Shown in pieces: positions 20,625-31,934 of a stretch of DNA of 64,000 nucleotides (position 1 is the stretch's first letter; the number at the start of each line of letters is the position of its first letter). A program made the translations under genes and the position numbers. The stretch covers positions 29,523,255 through 29,587,254 of the forward strand of contig CM046877.1 of the NCBI GenBank assembly GCA_025667525.1, in the 5' to 3' direction. The notes below the pieces were generated by a model. It searched no databases and was not told the DNA's origin. It saw only the letters and a list, made by a program, of their open reading frames with translations. The stretch is from Glebionis coronaria. Its lineage: Eukaryota; Streptophyta; Magnoliopsida; Asterales; Asteraceae.

Positions 20625-20954
20625 TGTAGAATATTGATAACCTATGAATCTATGAAGTGGGTTGATGTTTTCTAGTGAGAGAAACTAGAGAGAGAAAGTG
20701 AGAGAAACTATGTGTTATTTTATTAATATGAAAGTTTCAAATGAACAACAACCAACCCCTTTCCATGGTGGAAAGGGGTATTTATACTTCCAAGCTACAT
20801 TGGGCTTGGGCCGGTCCATGACAAGCCCATGGACCGGTTCTTACTTAACTTAATAAGTAAAAATTAACTATTTGTTAACTACGAGCTATTACAACATAAA
20901 TCATATTGTGGAGTGACCGATACTTCTAATATACGTTAAAACGTATTTCTAACA
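20625..20954 (-). repeat. Copia-2 3' LTR
   Basis: 330 bp, TGTAGAATATT...TTCTAACA, with a CCATGGTGGAAAGGGGTATTT block resembling a core promoter on the plus strand. It matches 37589-37918 except at 3 positions. Confidence 0.93.
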
Positions 20955-20971
20955 ATCTCCCCCTAAGGGAG
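20955..20971 (-). promoter_or_regulatory. Copia-2 polypurine tract
   Basis: The minus strand reads CCCTTAGGGGGAGAT directly before the 3' LTR. Similar AAGGGGGAG tracts occur internally near 22815, 23022 and 27840. Confidence 0.85.
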
Positions 20972-23212
20972 GTCACTCCACGTTACAAAGTTCTAAACCT
21001 AGCATACTATACTAAGTCTTCGTTCTTTAGCTCGTAGTATTTTCTTCTTTTTCTTTTTGTTGTGAATATGTTGGTTTGATCTTTTAGGCTTTGGCTTGTG
21101 AGCATTGTTCTTTGGCCTTTTACGTGCGATCTTTGCCTTTCTTGTGAATTTACCTCCTCGTGACTTCATGTTCCACATGCTTATGTCTTTTTGTTGAATT
21201 CTCGAAAGCTTCAGAGTTTGGTACAGCGGAAGACTTCATCTTGTACTTTCTTGAATTTTTGCTGAACTTTGTTGCAGAAAAACATAAGCATGTGAAAATG
21301 ACTTCATCAGGTACACCGCAACACCACCGTCTTCACTGGTACACAGCAACGCCACCGTCTTTAACAGGTACACAGCAACGCCACCGTCTTTAACAGGTAC
21401 ACAGCAACGACACAAATAAAATTGCTTTGAACATTTTATTCTAATTCGGTAGCATTTTACCTCCGGTCGGTGAAGACCGTTGGACGATATTAGATATCGT
21501 ACCCGTGACGGATAGTTTCAATTAAGTAACTTCCTGACAGGATTTCGCGGGTAAACCCGTTCTCTTTATTCGACCGTCCAAAGCTGACTGCGAACATAAA
21601 GAGTGAATCACTTGGATAAATTATCCTTGTGATTTGAAGCCGTCAATTCATGAAACCTGGAACAAGTGAATTTCAATTAAGATTTTCACCATCGTTGCTT
21701 TCCAGTTGTCACGAGCTCAATTCATAAAGAATCTTGCACGTCACCTACCAAGTGCTGTTTGATGTTAACACTAGAAGGATTTCTACTCGTCACTGTGATC
21801 AATAAAGAGTCACTCTGAGTGTTCTGGCAAGATCATATGATAATGCGTAGAGGCCTGGAACGAGTTTAAGTTCAATTGAGAATTAAACCACTGTTTCTTT
21901 CCAGTTTTTCACAAGATTGGTTCTAAAAGAACCGCACGTGTAACCTACCATGAGCTTGTTTGATGTTGGCTCAAGCAGGATTTCCATCTTCATTGTAATA
22001 CTTGCGTATTACTCGGATGTTCTGGCAATATTACAGGAATACTGCGTAGGACTCATGAAAATCTCTTACTTTTCACAGTGTGTGAGAAAGCAAGGAATAA
22101 ATGGAAAGTGTCCTAATGAGACTTTTGATGATCTCTTGGCTCTAGACTCGATTGTGCGTTTTGATTTTGTGAGCGATGGCTGGAGAGGAGTGCCACCTTT
22201 TCAATACCAGTCTATTCGGAGTGAATAAACCAATAGATAACGTATTGATCTCCGTGTGATTAAAACAAATACCTTTTGAGAGATATTTGAGTTAGCTGGG
22301 AAGGGTTGTGCATTGCATCACTGGGTCCATGATGTCTTTCTTCAATACCGAGAATCATTAGCAAAAATGACCTCAATAGCATATGTATTGACCCAGTTTC
22401 TGCCTAAAGTTGTAAGGAGGGCTTCTTTCTTTACACCCTTTATCTTTACAATTCTTTTTCATTCTTCAACCCCTTCAATGCTTACCAATACGTCATCACT
22501 AGCACCTTGTTGTGATTGTTCCAGTGCTAGCTTAAGTACTTGGTCGGCATTCAGCTACGTTCACATTCTTTCTCCATCTTTCCTAGGACTTCTAATTCTA
22601 TCTAGGGAATTGTCCTTGGGAAGATTCCATCGGCTCTGATGAATCATTGGACTAAACCTATTCCTACCACCCTTTTGTCACCACATTCGTCGTGAATTAA
22701 GTGTGTTTTGGGAAGGAATTGCCACCATGAAAAATCATTGAAAATCACTTAAGGTACTTGTGATATTGAAATCAAAAGTTTTGTACCTTAGGTGTTTTGT
22801 TCATCAAAAACGCTCCCCCTTAACACGTGCTTTACACATATTAAGTTGGATAATCGTCAAGTCTTTTTCATCTTTTAGCCAAGTATCATTTAAATCTCCT
22901 TAATCCCATTTTCTCCCCTTATCCAAAATGTTAACCATTAATATTTGGGATATTGAATGGATTAACCGGTCTTTGGGTAAAAATGAAATCGATGTTTGGC
23001 CATAGAACATGTTCATGCTCCCCCTTAAGTTAATAAGGGATAGTTGTAGTGCTTTAGTATGATATATTTTGAAAGATTTAGAATCTCGTAAGAAATTCTT
23101 GAAAAATTATCATACCTTAACACTACATCAAGCCATTAAAGCACAATATTCACAAATATACATATTCACAATTGAAAAACCAATATAAAGTGGACCTGAA
23201 ATGTACGACCCA
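20972..23212 (-). other. Copia-2 3' untranslated region with local repeats
   Basis: Non-coding. Four copies of a 28-29-bp unit (GGTACACAGCAACGCCACCG) lie at about 21310-21412. A degenerate direct repeat of about 200 bp (TTTCCAGTT...GTTTGATGTT...TGTTCTGGCAA) spans about 21655-22050. Two internal polypurine-like tracts lie near 22815 and 23022. Confidence 0.6.
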
Positions 23213-26200
23213 TTAGATGGATCGTTGCAGCAGCTTGTGGTGCACTAAATATGGTCTACCACCAACGAATCTTTCCAAGCTCCTCATCAATCTACGTTCA
23301 CGGAGCTTTTGATCAATCTTCTTGATCACATAATTCGCCATCTGCCGATAACCCTTATGCCAGTCCTCGGTCATCTCTGGTAAAGTCCCACCCAAATTAA
23401 GATGCTCCAACTTTCCTCTGACTTGTAAGAGAGTCCCATCACTATACTTATAAAGCTCACCCACCCTCATAAACTTCATTAAGCCTCGACTATTCAAGTA
23501 GAAAATGCCGCAATTCGGGATAGAAATGCCGGTATAGGGGCATCTATCTACATGTTGAGGTAACACTTGATTCACTGGACGGGTTAGGTTAAGCTTCCTT
23601 TGATAGCTTTCGACTCCCAACTAAAGATCTTCAACTCGTTTCTTGATAACAACGCTTCGTGTGAACATACGAAGTGCTGTATTCAAGGCAATGAGATCTT
23701 CACGAGGAATATGTGTGAGTTGATCTCGGGTCATCAGAAGCAACATATCTTCGATATCCTCAAGGCGAATGATAGAAAAATCTCCCTGCTGGATTTTGTA
23801 TTCTCTGTCATCCTCCCTTTTCAAGCGAATCTCCGTCACATGATAATAGCCATTCTTGGCTTCAGTTTTCAACCCTAAGATGCTGGAGATGCGGATATCG
23901 GATCTAACGTTACTCCCTGAATTGACTAGACAGCAGCCCCTGTACGCCCTTCGAACTCGTTCGTCCTAGTGTGATGCACCTATGACAACATACATATCAT
24001 AATTACGATTTACCTTTGGGACCCAGAGTCGGTTTACCTTTTCCTCGATAAAGGGTATTGACCCCCAGTTGGCAGCTTTCAGCAAGGTCAGGGAGGTTGC
24101 GTACTTTGATGACCCCTTCAAAAGATACACAAGATCATTGGTGACGAAGAAGTCGAGAGCAATCTGATTATCTTGAGTAGGATCAAGTGGAGGTGGGGCT
24201 CTTTCTGATTCATGAAGACCTGGCCGTTGAACGGTGTTCAGAGCTTTCAGGATCTCATCGGCATAATACTCGAACTCCATTTGGGTTAACCGGGTTTTGG
24301 AGCGAAGTCTCTTATCCTTCAGTGCTTTCTTCACCAAAGATGGAGTAACCGAAGTCTTATACTCATGAGCAAGAAATGCACATAAGTCAATCGGACTGCG
24401 GATACGGAGATACAAGACATCTTTGTCAGCGTCTGTGATCGGATCATATTGCGCCGCTGCCGTAATCCAAGTCTGTGGTGGTGCAGTCTCGTCAATCTCC
24501 AACGTGTCTGCCCAGTCCCTTGTGCTTGGAACAGTAGATTGTGGGTCTTGTTGTAGAGGAGTGGAGACGTGAACATCTGCTAGTTCTGATTCAGGCATCT
24601 CGGCAGTGTCATGGACGGGTGAGTGTTGTGCAGCTTCAGGTCCAGTTACCGATTCTACAATCACAGGAGCAACAACAATAGAACTAACAGGGTTAGTGGT
24701 AACAGGTATAGATACAGCGATAGATATACCAGGAATAGATGACGTTGTAGTAGCATTCACATCGTGGCGCCACTTGGATCGTCTGGATTCCGTGGAAGTA
24801 GATTTTTCCTTTGCTGCTGCATCTTTCTTAGACTTGGTTCCAGACTTAGCAGGTTTCTTTGAGCTGGCAACCTTATCCCCCTTTTCAGGCTGTTTACCCC
24901 CATCATCATCCTTATCGTTATCCTCGTTGCTCCCTTTAGCACTCTCCACATTACCATCTCCACCATCATTACCATCATCATCATCATCATCTTCATCATC
25001 ATCATCCTCATCATCATCATTATTCTTATCATCATCATCCTCATCATCATCATCATTCTTATCATCATCATCCTCATCATCATCATCATCCTTATCTTCT
25101 TCTTCTTCTTCCTCTTCTTCACCAGTACCCTCTTCTTCTTCACTCTCTTCCCTTTCTTCCTCAGGGAGAATGTGGTAGGGTACCACACTTCCAAACGTCT
25201 TGAACAACCTATCATCCTCCATGATAGCGTCATTCAGGGATTTGAAGAGAGCCCGTTGAATCCGAGATTTATCAAACGATCCAAGTTCCCTCATACGAGC
25301 TTTGAGAATACTTTTCAGGTGATCCAAACTCAAAAACATCCTCTGGCTCCTCGTAATCTTCCTCAATATTTACCCGTGCACCTGAACCACTACCACCCGT
25401 ATCTCTCCTAATCCTTTCAAGAGCAATCTTCATTGCTTTTCTCTCAGCCTTGTTAAGAGCAGGATCATCAATATCTTCTTCATCGTGGAGAACTAACTCA
25501 TCAGCCGTACCCTTTCCCTTCTTAACTGCAGTCTTCTTCTTTTTGGCTTTGGGTTCAGGTAAATCTGTTTGCTTCCGTTTACCTTTGCTCTTAACCGTGG
25601 TAGATGAGTCTTCACCAGCTAGAATGCTTTCTCGTTGATTCTCAATTTCTTGTAGCAAGTTCTTGTAATCATCAGATGCGATGATCTCATCGGTCAGCAG
25701 ATGACTGGGAATGGGACCAGGAATAACCGTATTCGAATGAGTCTCCTGCCTTAAGTCTACCAAATCATCATCATCCATCGTGTGGTGACGACTATCTGCA
25801 CGCTTATTAATGGATGCATCGTTTTCCATAAAGTAATGTATGATCAGCTTAATGAACCTAGGGTACTGGTAACTTTTAACCTTACCCTTCGTGTTTGTGA
25901 AGAGTTGAAAAGTAAACTCCTCCCACAGCAATGATGCATAATCAATACCCATACCTTTAAACATACCATAAAACATCTTGATGATAGGCGGACGAACAGC
26001 ATCAAACCCAGTTGTTTTGGGTGTTAAACATCGGCTTAGAATCCCAAAAATAGCTTTCCATGGTTGACCAACTTTGGCAGTAGTAAACTCAGACGCGGTT
26101 CGTATGTCAAGACATCCAATGGCAGTGAACATTTCCATGATCTGGTCCTTAGTTGGGTTGGCTGAGTATGATAGGCCTTTGAGTGTCGGCCGAAATCCAA

Positions 26201-26510
26201 AGATCATCCTGAAGTTTGACACAGTAAGCGTCTACTGCTTGTTGTCCAAGGAAAATGTGATTTTGTTCGACGTCCTCTCTTTGGTAGCCCAGAACTCGTA
26301 AAGGTAGTCATAGGGCACTGAAGCACTTCTCCTTAGCGCATGCTTTAGATGAGATTTATCAAGTATGGCTGTACCTACCTTAAATCCATTATGGGTAGAA
26401 TGAGATACCTCCTTCAAACGGAAGTTGTTTGGAAGAAACTTTAGAGTCTTGGCTTCGGCAATGGCGATGGCTCTGGTGTCTTGTATTTGTTGTACTGTAG
26501 GGTTAGTCAT
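23213..26510 (-). pseudogene. Copia-2 third ORF (ORF3), disrupted
   Basis: Four collinear pieces of one protein of about 1100 codons, starting MTNPTVQQIQD. The N-terminal 230 residues share with the Copia-1 ORF3 the blocks YEFWA, QPWKAIFGILSRCLTPK, MFYGM and YPRFIK. Basic KKKK stretches, a 60-residue Asp/Glu tract from a GAT/GAC repeat (about 24960-25140), a helical region and a C-terminal domain (VESYQRKLNLTR, ERFVGGRPYL) follow. Breaks are TAG near 26232, a frame change near 25300, TAG at 23966 and TAG at 23621. No signal peptide or membrane segment is seen. I recall similar large uncharacterised proteins in Asteraceae. Function unknown. Confidence 0.75.
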
Positions 26511-28480
26511 CGTCTCTGCTTAAAATAAAACACAAAGGTTGAAGCATACAAAAAATGAATATCATTATGATTGTATTCCTAAGCATTAAACATATGACCT
26601 AATCCCTTAAGCTTGCAAGAATCACTCAAGCATCCTTCATTCAGAATAAGCATTTAATTGAGCATAAACCACTATCCGGAATAAACATGACATGGTAAAC
26701 ATACTATGCGGAATAATGTTCTATTCGGAAAGATTGGTCTTATACGGAATAAATTTCTATTCGGAAAGATCTGTCTATGCGGAATAAAATTCTTATTCGG
26801 AAAGAACTGTCTATGCGGAATAAACTTTCTATTCGGAAAATAAGCTTCTATGCGGAAAGACTTGTCTATGCGGAATAAAATTCCTATTCGGAAAGAACTG
26901 TCTATGCGGAATAAACTTTCTATTCGGAAAATAAAGCTTCTATTCGGAAAGACTATCCTATGCGGAATAAAGCTTCTATTCGGAAAGATTATCCTATGCG
27001 GAATAAAGCTTCTATTCGGAAAGTTTATTCTATGCGGAATAAAGCTTCTATTCGGAAAGATTTCTCTATGCGGAATAATCCTCCTATTCGGAAGGTTCTT
27101 TCTATTCTGAATAAATGCCTTATTCGGAAAGTCCGTCCTATTCGGAATGTTTTCAACACTTATGTATTTTCTAATTAAGCACGAAATCGTTTGATTCAAG
27201 TGTTCTAAAGGCCATATCTGTTCATTTGTTCTATTCCGAATCAAACCCAGGCAAAACCCCCAATTAATTAAACCCTAATTTAAGCCGAAACTTTAATCGA
27301 TTGATTCCAGTTTAAAAGGAGATAATTAACTTGAATTGAATGAAAGTTAAGCCGATTTAATATACCTTTTTGAGGATCTTGAATTTTGATTCACAGAAAA
27401 TAGGAGATTATGTTTGAGTTTGTTTGTGTGATTGTTGTGTTCTTGTAAGTTAATGGCGGCAAAGGAGAAAGGGGAACAATTGAATGAGAGAAAGAAGAAA
27501 ACGGGGGGGGGGGGGGGGGGTGATGATTGACTAGGTCAAGCTTTTAGTAAGTTTGATACATGGTCACATTTAACCCCTCACATTTTCTTTTTACTTCAAT
27601 CAACATTCTATTGTTTTCCAAGTTTTAATACTTGTCATTTTTGACCCTATCTTAAATTAAATTCCTGAGCCTTAGTGATTAAACTAACTTAACACACGCA
27701 CAAATCTATTTATGACAAACTTATAAGCAACAACAAGACAAATGCAAAAGCAATCCAACCATTAACCATTGAGCTTTTTGAGTTTCCTTGAAAACTTTTG
27801 AAGATCTTTTTGATGTGAAAGATGATGTAACATTTTCTCCCCCTTAAACGATGACCCATTTTCTATTTAAAGAGCTGTAGTCATTGTTTAACGAGGCACG
27901 TGATGATGAAAAACAATCTCCAATTGATGTTTTGAAAAGTTTGATTCGTGGTGGCAATAAGATTTCTCTTATTTTGACAAATTAATGCACTGAGACGTAC
28001 ACTAACTCGTGTTAGACCAAGTTGTAAAGTAAACTTGATCTCTTTGCATGATTTGGCTTGTAAATCATGCCCGAGAAAATTAATTCCCGTTGTGAGCCAA
28101 CGTTTTCCAAGGAAATACGTGACTTTAATATGAAAACCGGGTTGCAGTCAGAAATAACTACAAGCCATAATGGGCATGTTTTAAAAAATGTACAACTTTT
28201 ATACGGACTCTATTTATGGCACCGTGTCAATATTGATCGACATTTCTAAGGCCGTAAATATTACCGTACTAAAAGACATGCCCGATTTAAAAACGAAAAA
28301 TATTTTTGGTTTTTCTTAATTTTATAATTTTTATGGTTTTTCTAGGTTTTATATTTTTTTATGGTTTTTCTTGGTTTTATATTTTTGTATTTTTCTTTTT
28401 GTGGTTTATATATTTACGATAATATACATGATCACGGACAAAGGATACTCTGAATAGTTTACCACGACTATTCAGCTGAT
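26511..28480 (-). other. Copia-2 pol-ORF3 spacer
   Basis: A 2-kb spacer holding the first TTCCG-AATAG array (26690-27180), an 18-base G run (27503-27520) and a polypurine-like CTCCCCCTTAAAC near 27837. In element sense it is upstream of ORF3. Confidence 0.6.
26690..27160. repeat. Copia-2 tandem array 1 (TATTCGGAAAGA / TATGCGGAATAAA)
   Basis: About 25 units of 18-19 bp, mostly alternating CTATGCGGAATAAA and CTATTCGGAAAGA so that the higher-order period is near 37 bp. The array lies directly upstream of ORF3 in element sense. It is stop-free in several frames and so produces spurious peptides such as FPNRSFIPHR repeats. Confidence 0.9.
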
Positions 28481-30108
28481 TCTTCTGCCAACTCTTTGAG
28501 AGTCGCTGGAGTGAATGATTTCATGCCAAGCTTGTCGATCAAAAACTCGATTCATCCTCGATCTAAGGCTTTGGTGAACATATCCGCCAGCTGGTACTCA
28601 GTAGTGACAAAATACAGCTCGATCACTCCGTTCTCCACCTGCTCCTTAATGAAATGGTAGCGAATGTCGATGTGCTTGGCCCGGGAGTGTTGAACATAGT
28701 TGCAGCAAAGGGAAATGGCGCTCTTGTTGTCACAATACATCGGGATTTTGTTGAATCCCAAACCGTAGTCAGTTAATTGTGATCTCATCCAAAGGACTTG
28801 AGCACAACAACCGGACATGGCGATGTATTCAGCCTCCGTGCTTGATATTGCAGCGCTTTTCTACCTTTTTGAAGACCAACTGATCAATCTATCTCCAAGG
28901 AGTTGCACAGATCCAGAAGTGCTACGCCTCGTGTCTTGACATCCAGCATGATCGGCATCTGCGTATGATATTAAAGCAATAGCGGAATCTTTCGGATACC
29001 ATAGACCACGATGAAGTGTTCCTTTTAGATACCGAAAGATCCTTTTAACAACATGTAGGTGCTTTTCGGTAGGCCGAGCCTGATACCGGGCACACATGCA
29101 TACGGTAAATTGCAAATCAGGCCTGCTAGCAGTCAGATAGAGAAGGGTGCCGATCATCCCACGGTAAAGTTTTGGATCGACAATAGTCCCATTCCTATCT
29201 TCATCTAACTTGGATTTCTCCACCATTGGAGTGTCCACGGGATCACAATTTTCAAAGTTATATTTCTTAAGAGATTCTAGAGCATATTTGGATTGATTTA
29301 TAAAGATGCCTCTGGGATTCTCAGAAATCTGTAATCCTAAGAAAAATGAAATTTTTCCCATCATCGACATCTGAAAGCGTGTGGACATTATCTTCTCAAA
29401 ACGATTTGACAATTCTATGTTAGTGGCAGCAAATATTATATCATCAACATAAATTTGTACCAGAATCATGTCGTTGCCTTCCTTGAGAGTGAATAGAGTG
29501 GGGTCCACCTTGCCTTTGGAGAAGCCTTCCGGAATGAGATATGTTGAAAGGAGATCATACCACGCGCGTGGAGCTTGTTTCAACCCATAGAGAGCCTTCT
29601 TAAGCTTGTACACATGATTAGGAAAATCCGTACTAACGAACCCATCCGGCTGACGAACATAGACCTCTTCCCTTAGTTCACCGTTCAAAAATGCCGTCTT
29701 CACATCCATTTGATAGACGATCATATTCATATGAGCAACATACGCAAGGAATAGTCTAATCGCCTCCAATCTTGCAACAGGAGCAAAAGATTCTTCAAAG
29801 TCTATACCCAAGGCTTGTTTATATCCTCTAGCGACCAATCTAGCCTTGTTCTTCAATACTGCACCCATCTCATCAAGTTTCACCTTATACACCCATAACA
29901 AAGTAAGGATGTTAACCTTGTCAAGGAGAGGAACCAATTCCCATACTTCAAGTCTTTGGAATTCATTTAGTTCCTCCTGCATGGCTTCAATCCAAGATGA
30001 TTGAGTCATAGCCTGCTGCCAATTTTTAGGTTCAACTTCAGAGAGAAATGCATCAAAGTAGCAATAAAGTGCACTCTCTTGTAATTGATGGCGTGTAGAG
30101 ACTGGTCT
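28481..30108 (-). pseudogene. Copia-2 reverse transcriptase-RNase H, disrupted
   Basis: Recognisable reverse transcriptase ([44 protein letters not shown], catalytic YVDDIIFAA) and RNase H ([44 protein letters not shown]). In-frame stops occur at 28861-28863 (TAG where relatives have CAG, SSKR-stop-KSAA) and at 28552 (TGA near the end). The N-terminal part before 30009 is reached only after a frame change from the integrase ORF. Confidence 0.88.
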
Positions 30109-31934
30109 ATCTAGATCTCCAATGACATTCCTAATTGGGTGATCTTTTGTCCATTTGGTACTATGATTTTCAATCCTAGGTGGTCTGGAGTGAACAATCG
30201 GAGGAGCTTCTTCTGAGGCAGAGGCGACTGAAGGGTTTTCAGGGAACGGTATACCAAAGAAAGGAACTCTTTTAAGTGAGCATATTCCAAGTCGTGATCA
30301 GTAGAATCCTCTTCCACATCATTAGGCACAAGTAGGGGTGACGATTCAGGTGTAGTTTGAGAATCACTTGGTAAAGGTGCATCCGGTTCAATGTTAATTG
30401 AAGATGCATTAGATAAAGCTTCATTAGCAGGATCAACAACTTCAAGTATTGGAGCTATCACTACAAGTGTTGGAACTTCATCATTTGGGGGATCAAAGAA
30501 TTCATCAAACAACGGTTGAAACAGTTTATCCCACTCGGGCCTTGAAGGTGGTAAAAATGATGTAGAAGCAGGATTATTGGGAACTAGTCCGGAACTAATA
30601 GCACCGGGTCCCATCTCATGAAGCGTGGGTTCAGAGCTGTGTTGCTCAGAAGCCATCGCTGTCAGCTCATCGAAATCTGCGTCCATAGTTTCTACAATCT
30701 TGCCAAGACGACGGTTGTAAATTCGGTATGCTTTCTTGGACGGTGAGTAACCAATGAAAATACCTATATCGGCTTTCGGTTGAAGCTTACCCAAGTTCTC
30801 ACTATTAATGTTTGGATAACAAAGAGCACCAAACACATGAAAAAATGAGACATCGGGTTTACGGTCATGTAGAAGCTCATAAGGTGTTTTTCCATGGCGT
30901 TTCCGAATGATAGAACGGTTTTGGGTGAAACATGCAGTAGATATAGCTTCTGCACACAAGAACAATGGAGCGTTCGCATAAATAAGCATAGTCCTAGCAG
31001 CTTCCATAAGTGTACGATTCCTTCTTTCAACGACACCGTTTTGCTGTGGAGTGCGTGCAGCGGATGTTTCATGTGAGATACCAACTCCCTCATAGTAATC
31101 ACGAAGAGTCTGGTTGACGAACTCTGTACCATTGTCTGTACGAATACGGCGGACAGTAGTGTTCAAACGTACATGAATGAATTTCAGAAAAGTGATGATA
31201 GCTTTCGGTGCTTCATCCTTTGTACGTAGAAATCTAACCCATGTAAACCTGGAGAAATCATCCACAATAACCAGAATGAATTTCTTACCGCTCACACTTT
31301 CAGTTCTCATTGGCCCACAAAGATCCATATGAAAAAGATGAAGTTTTTCTTGACTGGTGTCTTCAACTTTGGGCTTGTAAGATTTCTTGGTACTTTTCCC
31401 TCTTGAACACGCAGAACATAAATGGTCCTTGTGAAATTTAAGCTTTGGAAGACCACGAACTAATTCGTTTTTAGCCAGATGATTAATAGCATCAAAATTG
31501 AGATGAGATAATCTGCGATGCCATAACCAAGACTTGGTCTTAGATGCTTTAGAGAGAAGACATACTGGAGAGGCGGCCATCATGTCTTGTAGGGACAACG
31601 TATAAAGATTTGCACCACGAGAACCCTTCAACAAATCTTTTCCTTCCAAGTTGCGGATGAAACAAGTGTGTTGTCGAAAAGTAACCTCTAGGTTGGAATC
31701 ACAAAACTGTCCTACTGAGAATAAGTTATGACCAAGACCTTCTACATAGTATACCCGAGAAATCGTAACGTTTCCAATCTGATATTCACCATACCCCATT
31801 ATCTTTGCAATATGATCATTCCCGAATTTAACCGTACCAAGAAACTTGCTGACGAAATTTCGGAGCATCGAGCGATCTCCGGTCATATGCTTTGAACAAC
31901 CGGAGTCCAAATACCACAGGATGATTTGGACCAC
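30109..31934 (-). pseudogene. Copia-2 protease-integrase, frameshifted
   Basis: Protease WYLDSGCSKHMTGDRS, zinc-binding WHRRLSHLNF with CSACSRGK, and integrase core HMDLCGP, RTDNGTEFVN, TPQQNGVVERRNRT. The reading frame changes near 30280, after which the expected linker ([11 protein letters not shown]) lies in another frame. At the other end a -1 register change near 31900 joins it to gag. An integrase this complete probably worked until recently. Confidence 0.88.

Noticed and set aside
22313..22639. A 108-codon plus-strand open frame
   Set aside because: It lies in the 3' untranslated part of Copia-2, antisense to the element, with no recognisable domain.
24606..25178. A 190-codon plus-strand serine-rich open frame
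   Set aside because: It is the antisense of the acidic trinucleotide repeat in Copia-2 ORF3 and has no domain of its own.
26672..27244. A minus-strand open frame of FPNRSFIPHR repeats, and plus-strand frames with RNKxxIRK repeats
   Set aside because: Both strands of the tandem array are stop-free because the unit lacks stops. There is no start context or conservation evidence for a real peptide.
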